64,000 bases of DNA from assembly GCA_022575985.1 (NCBI GenBank), contig JAKSXM010000007.1, positions 70,741,001 through 70,805,000 on the forward strand, read 5' to 3'. The notes beneath the pieces were generated by a model that searched no databases, was not told the DNA's origin, and worked only from the letters and a program-made list of their open reading frames with translations. This DNA is from Anagrus nilaparvatae (lineage: Eukaryota > Arthropoda > Insecta > Hymenoptera > Mymaridae). Below are positions 1 through 13,752 of the stretch, one piece after another (the first letter of the stretch is position 1; each line of letters opens with the position of its first letter). A program made the position numbers and the translations under genes.

Positions 1-3000
1 TTAAAAATAAAATAAATTTCGATATTAAAGATCGTTTTAAAAAAATTGAACCCCTCTCAGATATATTATAATGTATGCTTTTTCAGATACAATACACGTA
101 GTTGTAGTTGTTATAGTAGAGTAACTTTGAATTTAGTTTCAAATGGTATAATATTAGTTTTCCGGAAACTTGTGACACGATTTCTGCATTACAGCAACTT
201 GCTTTAACTTTAAGACTGTTACGAATTGCTACAGCATCAGCCACTTTTCTCTCTTAATCCTTCAAGTTTAAGTATAAACGCGTATATAAATTTAAAACAT
301 CAAACCTTTAAAATTCGTGTATTTACTTTAATGCTACGGATATGCATAAATTTTAAGATTTAAATAAAAAAGTAATTAATATTGACATTCTCTTAGTTAT
401 TCTATAAAAATTCTCATTTTTTTAGTAAATAAGCAATTTTTTTTTTATATTCCAAATGAACCCTTTTTTATGTATGTGTGTGTGTGACAGTAATCATGGA
501 TTATGAAATTTTAATGTACTATCAAGAGCGAGAGACCCTGACTAACCATTGAATAATTCAGGGTCAAGCTTAGTCGCTTTAGGCAAGTTTATGTTTGCAT
601 TACTCTTGGGTAATGACTTTTTTTTTATAATAAAAAAAATTAAAATTTTTGTTAAATAATCTAAAAGCTCTTTAAAAATAAAAAAAAGTGTATTTATAAA
701 AGCTTTTCAACAAACACAATAAATTATTTTGATTTTGAATAGAAATAAAGTCAAGAAGTCTATTGAACCAAACCTAAATAATAGAGCAGATATTCATTGA
801 AAAATATACAAATAAAACACCCTAATTAATAGAAATAGATACTCAAATACTTTGAGCAAATAAAAAATTAATATAATAAATGTGAGAACAAAAATTTTTT
901 TTTTTTTTCTTTACGTTTTAACAGGTTACACACTTTTTAATTATTTAAGTAATCATATTAATAAATGTATTATAAGTGCCTGTGTGTGTGCATAAAATAT
1001 AAAGACTAACCAAAAAAAAAAAAAATTACACGTGGGTGAATTATTATTCTATTATGGATTTTTTTATACACAATTCTCCATAGAAATTAAAATAAATAAA
1101 CATTCCAAAGACACAAAAACCTTTTTTTTTATTGTGTTATTTTAAAAAAAAACGTGCAAACATGCATTTAATTTGTAGTTTAAAAAATTAGGTGTAACTG
1201 TTCACACGAATACTTTTTACACAAAAAATTTTTTTAATACCAAATAATTAATAAAGATTTTTTTTGCTGGTTTATTATTTAATTTGAAATTTGATATTTA
1301 TTTGTGTTATTTAAAAAATTAGATTTTTTTTTAGGTCTTTTTAACAAGCTACTGTGAGAATTAAGGTAACTAAATACTTAAGTAATTCTGGGTCAAAAGA
1401 AATTCAAGAATTTATGTGTGTCCGGAAATACAAATTTCTTAATCTTAACTAGGCATCATTAATTTAATAAATTGTTTTTTTTTTAGAAAACTAAATATAT
1501 CAGGAAAAAAAAAGTATGAGATCAGTCCAAAAAAAGAGAAAGAAAGTTCGAGATAAAGAATGTAAATATGCATAAACTAATATAGCTTAAGAATTGATAT
1601 TTTCTAGAAGCTTGGAAGGACATTTATATAGAAAATTTCAATAGAAGATTGGAACTCTTTCAAGAGTGACGGTTGTCCTTCCGGTATATAAGAGAAGAAG
1701 TTTGATAGTGCTGGTTATTTCCGGTGACCGTATAACATTGATATCGCTGTATTATAATAAAAAGCTCAAGGCCCCTAAGGTTACAACGTAACATGCTGAC
1801 TTCTACGTTTTAAAGCTTTTGTTCATTTTTTTCAATATTGTATACTTACACCTATATTTATCTTTTTTATAGCTTATTTTATTTTTTTATATATCATAAC
1901 AAAAAAATAAGTCATATTTTTGCAAGGTATTGTAATTTTTTTACACGTATGTATATCAATGAGGACACAATATAGCAAAGAACGATACAATGGAATCGTT
2001 CATTTTTATTTAAAATAAAGTCACTAACCATAATTGTATGTAAGACTACTTACATATCAAAGGTCGTTCATTAAAGAACTAAATATTAAAAAATGTCAAT
2101 TTAGAAATTAATTAAATACGCTGTAGAATAATTAATAATAATAATTGTCAAGAATATTTTTGTAACTTACGCTTATTATATAGTATTGAAAAGCCTTTTT
2201 GCTTGCGAGAAAAAATGTATAGTAGAAATTTCAAAATGCAATACATATTTTTATTAATTTTTTCAAAACTATTAATTTTTATTATTAAATACTTAAAAAT
2301 AGAAAAGTATTTATTTATTATTGATTAATTTAAAGATAAAAAATTATCCATACGTTTTTATATAATTTTTTGAGGTATAAATTGCATTTTTAATGCAATT
2401 CAACGATTTTTAATCGAATTTTAAAGATATGAAATAAATATATAATTACCAATGATAAAATTTATATGGCAAACATCTTTGTTTCGATAAGGACTCGGCA
2501 ATTAATATTTTTTATGCTGGAAAAAAATTTTTTTATTTATATATAAGTATTATTAATTTTTAGTTTGTAGGTTTTCATATTTCTACAATATATTAATTTT
2601 TGGTTCTATACATATAATAATCTTCATATCAGTAACCAGCTATCCCCTGATTATCGTAATATTAATTAAATTGCATTATTTAAGTGTGACCACGTATTTT
2701 CAATTTTGTTTCATTTAAGTGGCATGCATAATCAAAAATCTTCTGTCCCTGTTGATAACTTAATATTAAAAATGTTAAACATGAAATGAGAATAGCAAAA
2801 AAAAGATAAAGTATTATTCTAATGTATAAATAAGAGTGTACACAATATATATATATATTTTATAATAATGAAAGTACAAAAATTAAATGTCAAAATGTCA
2901 GGATCACACGCATGAATAGAGAAATCTTGGCAGAAATGTCCGTTATACGTATATATTTAAATATAATAATGCATGTGTGTGGGTAGAGAGATCGTTGGTG

Positions 3001-4562
3001 GTGAAAAGAGAAAAAAAAAAGAAGCTGCTGAATGTATAATATTATGGGTAAGATAGGCATGTAATCCGAGATCTGCTTACTCCAGTAGACAGAGGAAATA
3101 CAGGAGGCTGCGCATTTACGTCCCTTCAACAACTCCCGCACTAAATCGCGCGCGACTGATCCGTTCTTTTGCAAGTTTTCGGTTACCGGATTTCATCTTT
3201 TCCCTCTTTTGCTATTATTATAATGCGTGTTGCTTCTATTCTTACTTTCCTTCGTTTCCCTTTGACATTTTACCGCGTTTTTTTTCTTCTTCGATATTCA
3301 TACCTGAGCTTTACTTTTTTTTTTTTTACATGTCATTCAAATTATTTATTAATAAGTGATTTTATTTTTTGATAAGAAAATATTTAAATAACGGTATACG
3401 CGCATCATATTATCATACTTTTTTTACTGAAAGTTCATAGAGTTTGTCAGATCTAGATCGTTTATTCTTTTTTTAGCTATAACAGACTCTGGAAAAAGAC
3501 GTGATGAGAAAATTTAATTCGGATAACTTTACGTTCTTGACGCACAATATACTACTTTTTAAAAGTAAATAGTTGCCCTTGATTTCATATCCTATCCTAG
3601 GAGAAATTCTAAGAACCAAATTGAGAAGAACCTTGGCACAATTTCACTTTTTAGTATAAATCCGAAATTAAATCATTAAAAAATAACGTAAAACGCAAAA
3701 AAAAAAATTATTCATCCTTGTAAACAGCTTCACAATAGCCATAAATTTAACGATCGAGTAAAAGAAGTATATTGGAGAGTTTCTAGGAAAAGGTGCGTCT
3801 TATATAAATAAAAGAGCTAAAAACATAAAATTGCAATAGAGAAAATTACGTATCCATACGCATAAAATATTGTATATAATTTCCAGAAAAATAAGATTAC
3901 GTTAACTATTTTAACCATGTAGTGTAAAAAAAAAAAAAAAGTAAAGAGAGAAACGTTTCATCTGCGAAAAATCTGTTAAATTTTAGTATACACGTATGTA
4001 TTCAGCTGTCAGTCAAAATCTCTATAAGTTCGAATCCCGGAGAACAGCTGCAAAAATTCAAAAAGGAGCACGCCAGTAATACGCATAAATGTTATGGACC
4101 AAAAATATAAACCATCAACTAGCAATTTTATAAAAATTATATGTATTTGTAGCGTTGGTGTATAATTGAGGTTTCTCTCCTTTCTTTATATGATTCTACA
4201 TATGTGTGAATAAATAAATACTCCTACTGGTTTATTTAGCGAAAACCCCTTGTCAAAAGGTTGTCATGATTCTAGCAACGGGGTATCTTGATATCGTATA
4301 TTGTTATTATGTAACTATAACGAATTATTTTTAAGATTTTTTTGAGGTTTTAAAATTCAAGTACGTTAATATTAAACAATATTTTGCTTTAAATTATAAT
4401 TTTTAATTTTTTGTTTCATCTTCAATGTATCGTGCTATTAGCGATAGCTAAATATAAGAATATTAGATACTATTTAATATAATAAAAATCTTATATATTC
4501 TAAGATTCATCTAACAGAATAATTAAATGCATTTAAAATGATATGCGTTAAGAGGTTAAAAT
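1..4562. other. AT-rich stretch, no recognisable gene
   Basis: I see no coding region with family features here. The content is A/T homopolymers, a short GT run near 472-486, and a hairpin at 534-565 (8-bp perfect stem GACCCTGA/TCAGGGTC with a 16-nt loop). A TATA-27-CGAG motif at 2179-2213 is listed separately. The small frames around 2890-3372 have low-complexity Phe/Ile/Ser-rich translations and look like chance. At 4028-4039 there is an isolated tRNA B-box-like GTTCGAATCC without a convincing A box or foldable body. Confidence 0.6.
2179..2213 (+). repeat. TATA-27-CGAG motif, copy 1
   Basis: TATAG begins at 2179 and CGAG at 2206, exactly 27 bp apart. The 3' block reads CTTGCGAGAAAAAA. It is a member of the dispersed motif family described in the findings. 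The function is unknown; promoter-like geometry is inferred from the fixed TATA distance. Confidence 0.6.
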
Positions 4563-4564
4563 TA

Positions 4565-4776
4565 GGGGTGTGCGGTAATTAGGGGTTAGCGGTGTCCGAA
4601 AGTCGGCTCGGGTACCCAAAATTTCGGTCTTTTTTGTCAAATTTTTGCAGATCAGATTTTCTGTGAAGCCTGAAACTTCTAAGAAAAGGTTGAATCGAAA
4701 GCTTACATGAATACCCCAAGTTTGATTTAACTCGAAGCAAGAAACCCGAAATTTCGGGTACCCGACCGCACACCCC
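4565..4776. mobile_element. Short TIR element (MITE), GGGGTGTGCGG family
   Basis: The 11-bp perfect terminal inverted repeats GGGGTGTGCGG and CCGCACACCCC are flanked by TA on both sides, consistent with a TA target duplication. Subterminal inverted motifs (CGGGTACCC and a TTTCGG/CCGAAA pair) lie just inside. At 212 bp it has no coding capacity and would be mobilised in trans by an unseen transposase. The 64-codon frame across it is an artefact of the element. Confidence 0.75.
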
Positions 4777-5429
4777 TAGTTAAAATAGACCGCCAGAAAT
4801 AAAAAAAAATTTTAGAAATCAAGAAATTTCAATTAAATCACTCAAAATTTTATTAAATGCAATTATATAGCTTAAGAAAAAAATCATAGTTATAAAAATC
4901 TTGTTAAAAATTTGGTACCTTTATATTAGCACCGAGATAAAAAAATCTGGTTCAGATAAAAAATTTATTGATTTTCGCTATTTTTAATTATGATTAAACG
5001 TCCTTTTTAATCCTCTGTAATCAGTAAAATAAAATTTTAAATACAATTTATGTAGAATAGTTCAGCTTATGCTAGGTAGTAAAAAGACTATGTATTAAAA
5101 AAAAGTGTATAAATCAACTTTCGCCAACTAATGAATTATATAAACATTCTTGGAGTATTTTATGATGTTTTTTCTAGTGAAGTTCATATTTACTGTGCAA
5201 TATTGCACGAATTAAACATTAATTACAGTAACAACATGCCAATTAACATGAAAACATTTAAAGAAATTATTCAAAACAATTAATTAATTCAAAATTCACT
5301 CTTTCGCTAATAGAAATCAGCATTAGACAACAAAAGTAAAATGGAAGCTTCTTGGGGTGAATTTGATAACGATAGCATTCGTGCAAATATTAAAATAGAT
5401 ATTAGTATAACACAGCTTATGTCATTTAA

Positions 5430-5466
5430 TATATCATATCCTAAACTCTTTTTTCTTTCGAGAAAT
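5430..5466 (+). repeat. TATA-CGAG motif, copy 2 (variant)
   Basis: TATATC begins at 5430 and CTTTCGAGAAA has its CGAG at 5459. The spacing is 29 from the first T; two bases inside, the TATA is degenerate (TATC). It is weaker than the other copies. Confidence 0.45.
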
Positions 5467-5918
5467 GTAATTCTATGCTATTAATCTTTAAAACTCGACT
5501 CTTTCTTAGATACGTCGCTTAGGCTTACTCAATAATTTGTTTAATGATCCTTTTTTAACCTAAATGTCTGAATTCACTGAAGAGAATGTTTGGACCTTGA
5601 AAAACAAAAATCCAAAAAAATTTGAAAAAAAAAATAATTAGTGTAGTGCCCTAAACAATAAAAAAATGTGCTGTTCCCGTTAAAACACCCATATACAGGA
5701 ATGAAATTTACTTTTTACATTTTAATAAAATACATAAATGATCTGTTACGTTTATTTTCGTGTCACAAAATTTAGCCCGATTCATTGATCACTATTAATT
5801 ATTAAAATATTTTATTAAACTTCTCATATAGGTTCAAGCTTGTGATGTTGTGATCAGGCTGTTGGCTTTTACACGGGTCTGCTCGAAGAGCGTAGTAAAG
5901 ATAGACGATTTTCAACTA

Positions 5919-6799
5919 TATGAGCAATTATTTTAAAAGTGCTACTTAATTTGAGCCTGGAATCGTAATTTTTTTTTTTTAGGGCACATCGATATGACCC
6001 GTGTTTGAACCTTCAGAAAACCGAAAAAAATCGTGAACCAGAAATCGGCGATAGGTGCCAAAAAGATTTTTTCACTTTTATGTCAAAAATCGTGTTTTTC
6101 GTATCTGAGCTACCCCAAATTTTTAAAATAACTTTTTAGGTAAATAAAATTTAAAAAAATAGATAAAAAAATCTGATTGCCAGGGAAAAACCACTCTAGA
6201 AGAAAAAAAAACTTATCTTTTTACGATGAAATTTAGCCAAGTTATCGGCAATTTAAGATTTTGCTCAAATTCGTCTTAAAAAAGATTGAAATTTTATTGA
6301 AAAAAGCCTGTTTCTGAACTTTAAACATGCATTAATCGCTTGATTTTCATCGTAAAATAATAATTTTTTTTTTTAAATCGATTAATTTTTCCCTACAAAT
6401 TCATTTTTTTAAAAAAAAAATCATTTTTATGTACTAAATTTCAATTTTTAGGTCAAAAGCCTTTGAAAACTGTAAGTAGCAAGATTTACTTAACACATTT
6501 TTTTTTCTTCTAGAGTGGTTTTTCTTTGGCAATCAGATTTTTTTATCTATTTTTTAAAATTTTATTTACCTAAAAAGTTATTTTAAAAATTTAGGGTAGC
6601 TCAGATACAAAAAACACGGTTTTTGACATAAAAGTGAAAAAATCTTTTTGGCACCTATCGCCGATTTCTTGTTCACGATTTTTTTCGGTTTTATGAAGGT
6701 TCAAACTAACTGAAAACGCGGGTCATATCGATGTGCCCTAAAAAAGAAATTACGATTCCAGGCTCAACTTAAGTAGCACTTTTAAAATAATTGCTCATA
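5919..6799. mobile_element. Foldback/MITE element with ~300-bp inverted arms
   Basis: The left arm (5919 to about 6215) and the right arm (about 6487-6799) are imperfect inverted copies. Recognisable paired blocks include TGAGCAATTATTTTAAAAGT with its complement, the AGGGCACATCGATATGACC block, and the GGCGATAGGTGCCAAAAAGA block. TA dinucleotides flank both termini. The centre of about 270 bp is unrelated AT-rich sequence. No transposase is encoded. The right terminus is shared with the element ending at 26835, so the two belong to one family. Confidence 0.75.
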
Positions 6800-7089
6800 T
6801 ACGTGCCATAAATATATATTTTTACAATAAATTGTTAAAACACGCCCGAAAAAGCTGCACGTTGGACCAAAAATGTATATATATTTGAAACAAATTTATT
6901 TATAATACCAATAACCATTAAGAATCACTGGTTCGCCGTTATTATTTGATTACGTTGGATTACGTAGTGGTAATTTAGAAGATTTTGGGTTTCGGCACTT
7001 GCGTGGAGAATGTCATTAAATAGTAAATTATTAAAGAAATTATTTTATACATATTCAAAAATAACGGACTTCAATAAAGCAACAGTAAC

Positions 7090-7860
7090 GTTCTCACAGC
7101 TGTATTTTTGCATAGCTAGATTGTTAAAAAGCAATCTAGCTACAAATTTGCCAACGACATATTTATTCCATTGGTTTAAAAAGTCCAGAAATCAAGTCAT
7201 CAATCAACTTTGGGAAGACAGTGACAAACATTATGATAGAACATTAACTGTTTTTGGATAATTTAAAGGAAAAAATGACCACCAGAATTGAAGAAATTTT
7301 AACATGTAAAACTTTTAATTGTTACATAATTGTAATATACAAGTAGTAAAATGTAAAAATGATAGCTATATGGTATTATTAAATAGTAAATTATTAAAGA
7401 ATTTATTTTATATTTAGTCCAAAAATGAAAACTTATTCTTTATTTATAATATCAGGAACGCATTTCTCTTTCGAGAATAAATTCTCAATTTTTCAATATC
7501 ATTAGAATTTAAGTATAAAATTTTTTGTTTTACTTATAATATTTACAGTTTAAAAAAAAAACAGTTGAAATTTAAAATTATATTAAATAAGTAAATACTA
7601 ATTTTTGTTTTTTAATGCAAAAAACTCGCAAAAAAAAATTTGAAGCGTATGTGAAAAAAAAATCTATAAAAAGCAATTTACTTACGATACCCAAATACAT
7701 GTATTTATCTGTTTCTTCATAAAAATCTTCTCAATTAAAATAATTTATTTATAACTAATTATAAATTTAAAAATCAAATGGGTATATTTTACCTCGTATT
7801 TTCCCCAAACAAACTAAAAAAACGGATTCTATTTGAACCGAAGCTGACCTTATACCATTA
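7090..7860 (+). repeat. Dispersed repeat, copy A (inverted partner at 48775-49375)
   Basis: This stretch matches the reverse complement of 48775-49375 with substitutions and small indels over most of its length. It includes a perfect 9-bp hairpin GCTAGATTG/CAATCTAGC at 7115-7140, a stretch that translates similarly in both copies (…NLPTTYLFHWFKKSRNQ…), and the TATA-27-CGAG motif. The shared translation could reflect an old coding frame, but both copies have stops nearby and no family was recognised. Confidence 0.7.
7445..7479 (+). repeat. TATA-27-CGAG motif, copy 3
   Basis: TATAAT begins at 7445 and CGAG at 7472, a spacing of 27. The 3' block is CATTTCTCTTTCGAGAA, the consensus form. It lies inside dispersed repeat copy A. 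Confidence 0.65.
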
Positions 7861-8099
7861 TGACCAACACTAACATACACCTACTAGGTTTGTAAGACTG
7901 CTGTTCTCATAATTGAAAGAAAAATTATCAACATTTACTCTTTAAGAAAAGTAAAAAATACATCTGATTTTGCATAAGGACAAATTGGTAAAGCTGTGGT
8001 TAACAGAAGTAGAAAGCTGTATTGGATATTCGAGAATGTTCACTCTATGAGGAATATAGACAACAAGTAATGAACAAGTAATAAAATGAAAAAATACTA

Positions 8100-8345
8100 G
8101 ATATGATATCATTAATTAGTAAATTATTAAAGAATTTATTTTATAATTAGTCCAAAATCGAAAACTTACTCTTAATTTATAATATCAGGAACGCATTTCT
8201 CTTTCGAGAATAAATTCTTAATTTTTTATTATCATTAGAATTTAAATATATACTATAACTTTTTATTTTACTTATAATATTTACATTTTAAACAAAACAA
8301 TTGAAATCCAAAAATATATTAAATAGGTATAAATATTAATTTTTA
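8100..8345 (+). repeat. Partial tandem duplicate of 7380-7620
   Basis: The block starting AGTAAATTATTAAAGAA and running through TAATATCAGGAACGCATTTC to the TTTAATGCAAAAAA end is repeated from 7385-7625 about 730 bp downstream in the same orientation, with scattered substitutions. It carries its own TATA-27-CGAG motif. Confidence 0.75.
8179..8213 (+). repeat. TATA-27-CGAG motif, copy 4
   Basis: TATAAT begins at 8179 and CGAG at 8206, a spacing of 27. It is part of the tandem duplicate of the 7.4-kb unit. Confidence 0.65.
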
Positions 8346-8349
8346 TTTT

Positions 8350-10740
8350 TTAATGCAAAAAAAAATTTTTAATTCTTTCTAATACAGAATAAATTCTTTA
8401 CAAAAAATTTTTTATTAACAATATTAATTTTTCAACTATTTTTTCGATTTTCAATTTCAACTATTTTAACTATAAATATCGAAAATTGTTGAATATCTTA
8501 AAGAGTTAATATTTGGATCTAAGCATAAATTTGCGTAAAAATTTTTGCTAAATCTGTTTGAAAATTATTAGAAATCAAATTTTTTCAACTTTCACACAGA
8601 AAAAAATAGATAATAGGAAGAAAAAACAGTAAATAATACCAGAACAATTGATTTAAAAATGAAATATTAAACATTATTGTCATTACTGTAATTTAAGATG
8701 ATTTTTAAAAATTAACCGTTACGTTTTTCAGGTGAATCTATCATCTTTTTATTCACTACAAAAGGACGCTATTTTTCAATAAAGATTTAGTTACAAAAAA
8801 TTATTTTTTCTTAAGTAAAAAAATCAAAACTGCGTTGCGATTTTATGAAAACCACAAAAACAAGATATAAATTTTTGTAATTTGATCTCTAAGTACTTGT
8901 AAAAATTCGTTCATCCCTTTCAATATTTTTTAAAAAGTATTTTTATCTGTCAAAAAAAGAATAAAAGTCAATTTTTTATTATTGACATATTTCTTAAGTG
9001 TCAATAAATACGAGATAACAACAAGGGGGTTAATAAAAAAAATCTGAAAAAAGTACAATCGTACTAAACTTTATTAAATTTTGATAGAAAAAAAATAAAA
9101 TCATTGTCATCTTCGCACGCGTATCGCAACTCTTATAGGTAACAATAATAATAGTAATAAAGGTAATTCCATAGAGAGAGAGAGAGAGAGTAGTAAAGAA
9201 TAAAAATTTATAAGGAAAAATTGAAAATAAAAGAAGTGAAGTTCCTGTGTGTCGGATTTAATTCTCTTTTTGTACCATCACTCATTCATTCTTCCCTTCC
9301 ATCATCGTAATATATTTGAAATATTTCCCGGAATTTTACCGTAAATTCGAAAAAAATATATATAAAATGAATGAAAACGAGTTTGACCTGATGTGAAGAT
9401 CCTCGTTTCTTTTCATTTCTGTAAATGTCATATATTTAAATTTATTTTTTATTTTTTAAGAAAAGGGTGGAAATCTTTATTATGTGTCAGTGATTGAAGT
9501 TACGGAAGAATTTCTCTTTTTTAATTTCCTTATTATATTGATTAACGGAATTATATTCAAAAAAATCTTTGACATCTAAATAGACATCAGTTTTGTTTTA
9601 TTATTTTTTTTCTTTAAATAAATTGCATCCTATATTGAAATATTAAGTACGTGTGAACTAAAAATTTTCAATTGATTTTATTGTCTTGAATCTTTTTGTT
9701 TTTTGGACTTTCGAGTGTAAAATTTTGTATTCAAAATTTTAATTTTTCGATTGATTTAATTAAAATAAAACAATTATCATGGTGTTTATAGGAGCTGGTC
9801 ATAATTTGTTCACACACCAGAGGATCACTGAGCCTGAAATTTCAAACCAATCCTTGAAGTTTCGAAAAAACATCCAATAAAAATTAGTTCCAAGCAAAAA
9901 TTTTGACATTATAGCCAAAAAAACCGTTATAATATTTAAAACAGGATGTAAAAAAAGTGTCATTATTAAAAGTGAAAAATTTTCTTTCAAAAAGAAATTA
10001 AACTCAGATGCAATTTAAGAGAATTTCGAGATAATGTCATATTTATTTGTAATGTAAGAAGGTGCTGCAAAAAATTTAATAATTGACATTTTTATCTCAT
10101 TTTTAAAATCTCGTTCCTTTATTTATTTATCATTTAATATATCAATAAAATAAAAATTTTTTTTTTATTCTTTAGATATTTTAACATTGAGGTATTAGTG
10201 TTAAATGTCTTTTTGTGCACAAAAATTTACTGCTAAGTAAAAGGTATTAGATAGGCTGGTCATGTTGCAAATATAAAGTAAATAAATTGTCTGATTTTAA
10301 GAAAAATTATCTGCAAGGAATCTAAAGAAGTTTATTTTTATTTGGTGAAAATTGATATTTTATTAAAATTTTTGTGAATTTACTGTTATTATTTTAGTAA
10401 AATTAATTGAAAAATAACGGTTTCTTAGATGAAAGTTTAAATTTATTATAGAGCGAAGCTCTACCTTAATGGATGCAAAAATCGACACCTTTCGGACACG
10501 ATATAGCCAAAACGATCAAACGGAATGCTTTCATTTTTTAAAACTGAGTTTATTTTATCGAGTTAATGAACCCTATTGTTTTTGAGCCCAATCTGGTATT
10601 TCTAAAGGCAAGTTTATTCTTGTACTTTTGCTTCATACAGGTGAAAAACCTTCTAAATGTTATCCGCGCGATAAATTTCATAGCTTTTGCATAAACTTTG
10701 CATCAGCGAAATATCATAAAAATACAAAATAACACAAGAT
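8350..10740. other. AT-rich stretch, no recognisable gene
   Basis: I see only A/T-rich sequence, a (GA) run near 9174-9190, and a short GAGCGAAGCTC palindrome near 10452. No coding signal or TIR pair is convincing. Confidence 0.5.
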
Positions 10741-10752
10741 TCTTATATTTTT

Positions 10753-11448
10753 AGGCACGATCACCCTATGAATGCAATACATAGATGAAATCGTGCCTTA
10801 TAAGTTTGTCATGTCAAAAAACGGAAAAATTTCTAAATAGTCCAATTCGTGGAGAAATTTGGTCCCCAGGTCATTCCGATGCCTCTAAATGCTTATATTG
10901 CCTTGTTGTGTGTAGGGATGTATGTTCGAGAAAGTGTATCCTCAAGATCACAGAACCTACTCGATGAATCAAAAATCCCTTAAACCAAATTTTTTGAAAT
11001 AAGATCTAGTTGTAGGGTTTTCAATTTCAAGTGATTTAATCAAGTGCTTGCAGAGAAATGTCCTAAAAACTGATTTCAGGTATCAAAAAAAATTATTAAA
11101 AAATAATAAAAATGGTAAATAATGAATTGGTTTTGAATTTAATAAATCCAAAATGTGGTTAATGATCTAAAATAACCAGAAAATAACTAAATTAATTGAA
11201 ATTTATTTTTTAGGCACGATTACTCTGTGTATCCAATACATAGATGAAATCGTGCCTTAAAAGTTCATCAGGTTAAAAAACGAAAAAGTCTTCCAATTCT
11301 TCAATTTATGGAGGAATTTGGTCCGCAGGTCATTCCGATGCCTCTACATGCTTATATTGCCTTGGAGTGTGATAATTCAATTTATGAAAGTGTGGATCCC
11401 ATCAACGTTATTAAAGAGAAAATACTCAATAAATATGTGATCGTGCCT
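10753..11448. mobile_element. GGCACGAT-bounded element with tandem internal copies
   Basis: The 12-bp inverted termini AGGCACGATCAC (10753-10764) and GTGATCGTGCCT (11437-11448) bound two tandem related units starting at about 10751 and 11210. Each unit begins with a small hairpin (GGCACGAT…ATCGTGCC). A third, inverted copy lies at 59735-59933. The units share GGTCATTCCGATGCCTCT and TGCTTATATTGCCTTG. No transposase is encoded. The 60-codon frame at 10785-10967 is inside the repeat and is not considered a gene. Confidence 0.65.
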
Positions 11449-12559
11449 GGAATAAAAAAGCCTTAGCTTTTTTATAATTCTTTGCGATTTTTATTATTTA
11501 TTAATTAATCAAAATTTTATTCAATTAAACATTTAACGCCCAAGAGCCTATCTACGAGTTCTAAATTAATTTTAAAACCAAAATCTATTTTTCTAAAAAT
11601 GTATCCATATGTTAAAAAGTCTCTATTCTCAGAATTTGATTTCAAACTTTCTATAAAATTAACCGGAAACTCGTTATTTAGGGTAAAAGTTGGATACTAA
11701 AAAAAATCGACACGCTGCTTATCAGTATTGTAAACAGCATCAAAAAAAGGTATATTTAATGAAGAATAATAAAATTTTCATTTTTTTTATATGTTTTAGG
11801 ACACATTTTTTTTGCATGATTTTTCTTAATTTGAAAATGGCGGAAGGAGAATTAGAAAAAATTGCGAAAAACAAGTTTTTAGGAATATTTTTTGGAATTT
11901 TATATAAATATTGGTTTTAAAATTAATTTAGTATTCAAAAAGAAATCTAAACGTAAAATTTCAAATATTAATATTAGATATATATTTTTGGACTAAACCT
12001 AGTTCAAATAATATGCAACTCCATCCGTATTCATTCTATGTATCATTCCATTATCATTGAATTTTTTTATTCTTATACATTGATCAGTTTGAAAAATTAA
12101 TTTGAAACTAATAACTAATAAGTTTTTAATTCTTCTGAAGGTTACTTCATTGAAATAAAACCGAAATAAAACTTTGTGGACCCATAACTTTTTCTAGAAC
12201 ACGTCATCAAAAAAATTAGAATACAAAAGTAGGTATGCTTTGATTCTGAAATACGAAATCTGGGGTCTATGAAGTGGCTGGGCAGTACAGGACATGAGAT
12301 CAGCAAAAACTACCCCATTTTAGATTTTTTGCAATATTTTGGAAGCAGACTAAAATTATCTAATTAACTACCTTTTTTGAAGAAAGGGTAAGAAAATATT
12401 GGGATTCAATAATTACAAGCTCTAATTGGGCTATATAAGACTAATTATAGGACGTGAAAACTAAACCTCTAAAAAGGACTAGTTATAATACATAAATGAT
12501 AAACAACATTACAATAAAATCGCCATTCTTATAATTTGTAATTATCAACTTTACTAGAT

Positions 12560-12768
12560 GTTAAGATTCTAAACCCAAATTATTTAGATTCTGTAAACTT
12601 GTATTATTTTAAGTCCTTAAATTGAAAATATTCTAAGTCCTTCAACTCAAATTATTAGAAGTCTCTAAACCCGGAATATTTTAAGTCCCTAAACTTGAAT
12701 TTTTCTAAGCCTCTCAAAGTAAATTATTCAAAGTCCCTAAGTATAAAATATTTTAAGTTCCTAACCCC
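12560..12768 (+). repeat. 24-bp minisatellite, forward array
   Basis: About eight to nine degenerate units with an exact 24-bp period follow the consensus TCCCTAAACTTGAA then TATTTTAAG. Six consecutive units from about 12613 to 12756 keep the 24-bp spacing without slippage. Its reverse-complement counterpart is at 13753-13899. Confidence 0.8.
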
Positions 12769-13752
12769 ACATGATTTTTGACATTTGACCCCACTTGATT
12801 TTCAGATTCACAGGTTACCCCTCCTTAGAAACATGTTCAATGTTAAAACTACGATTTTTGCAGCAAATTGAAAAATTGATCATTTTGGGACAAAAATGGA
12901 CATTCAATTTACTGACTGTAAAGAAGAGAATTTAATATAAAAAATTAGAAAGGTAATAATGTTTTGCAAACAAATAATTCTAAAGGACAAATAAAGAATT
13001 TTTAGAAAAAAGCTTTTAGAAAATTGATGAGACCTATAAAACCCATTTTTGTCTAAAATTGCAATTTTTGAGATAATTTAAAAATTAATCATTTCGGGAC
13101 AAAAATGGCCATTTGGTTAAATTGCTATAACATTGAGAAAAATTGCGGTATCCAAGGCTTGAAAAATGACTTTAATACCGAAAACTTGTGACCAACAAGA
13201 AGTGTTTTTGTTAACTAACTAACTAAAGAGCAATATTACCAAAAAACTACATTTAAAAGCCTTGTGCACAGTATTCTTGTGCCTAGAAGGCCCGTTGAAA
13301 TAAACGGAGGTTATCGGAGGTTTTTTTCAATTATTAATGAAAGTAGTTTGTAATTTGGTTTCCTAAAGTTAGCGGTCTCTTGTTAGCGAAAGCAAAGTAA
13401 AGACTCCGAAAAATCTGCCCTCTTATTGCATCTTTGTTAACTTTTTGCATAAGGGAACTTAAGCAAAATTTTTTCTTGCAAAATCTTTGTTATTACATGA
13501 TCTTCCGGTGCTGGACATGGTATTTTTAAAGTCATATGACAAAATTAAATTCATAGGTTGGTATCAATCGGACCTCCGTATGTTGCGTTCACTTATACTA
13601 CGATATAATAGTGTTAGCGTGTGTTAATGCCGGGCAGGGGTGGGTGAAAAAGTGATGTTTTAGGGGGGGGGGGAGTAAATACAGGGCGATCCAGAGCGGA
13701 TGCATTGTTTGTTTATACTAGCGATGCACCTACTAAAATAAAATTCACATCT
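12769..13752. other. ~1-kb interval between the inverted minisatellites
   Basis: The interval has no coding signal. It holds a G11 run at 13663-13673 with a preceding GGGTGGGTGAAAAAGTGATG segment, similar to sequence around 50796-50850. It may be the unique centre of a foldback element whose arms are the 24-bp arrays. Confidence 0.45.

Noticed and set aside
2890..3372. Two overlapping opposed frames of 94 and 67 codons
   Set aside because: The translations are hydrophobic low-complexity with no domain, splice or start context.
3990..4060. tRNA gene suggested by GTTCGAATCC near 4028
   Set aside because: There is no A box at the right distance and no acceptor or D-arm pairing; an isolated B-box-like 10-mer is weak.
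12560..12768. CRISPR array
   Set aside because: The units are contiguous and degenerate with no spacers, and the context is eukaryotic.
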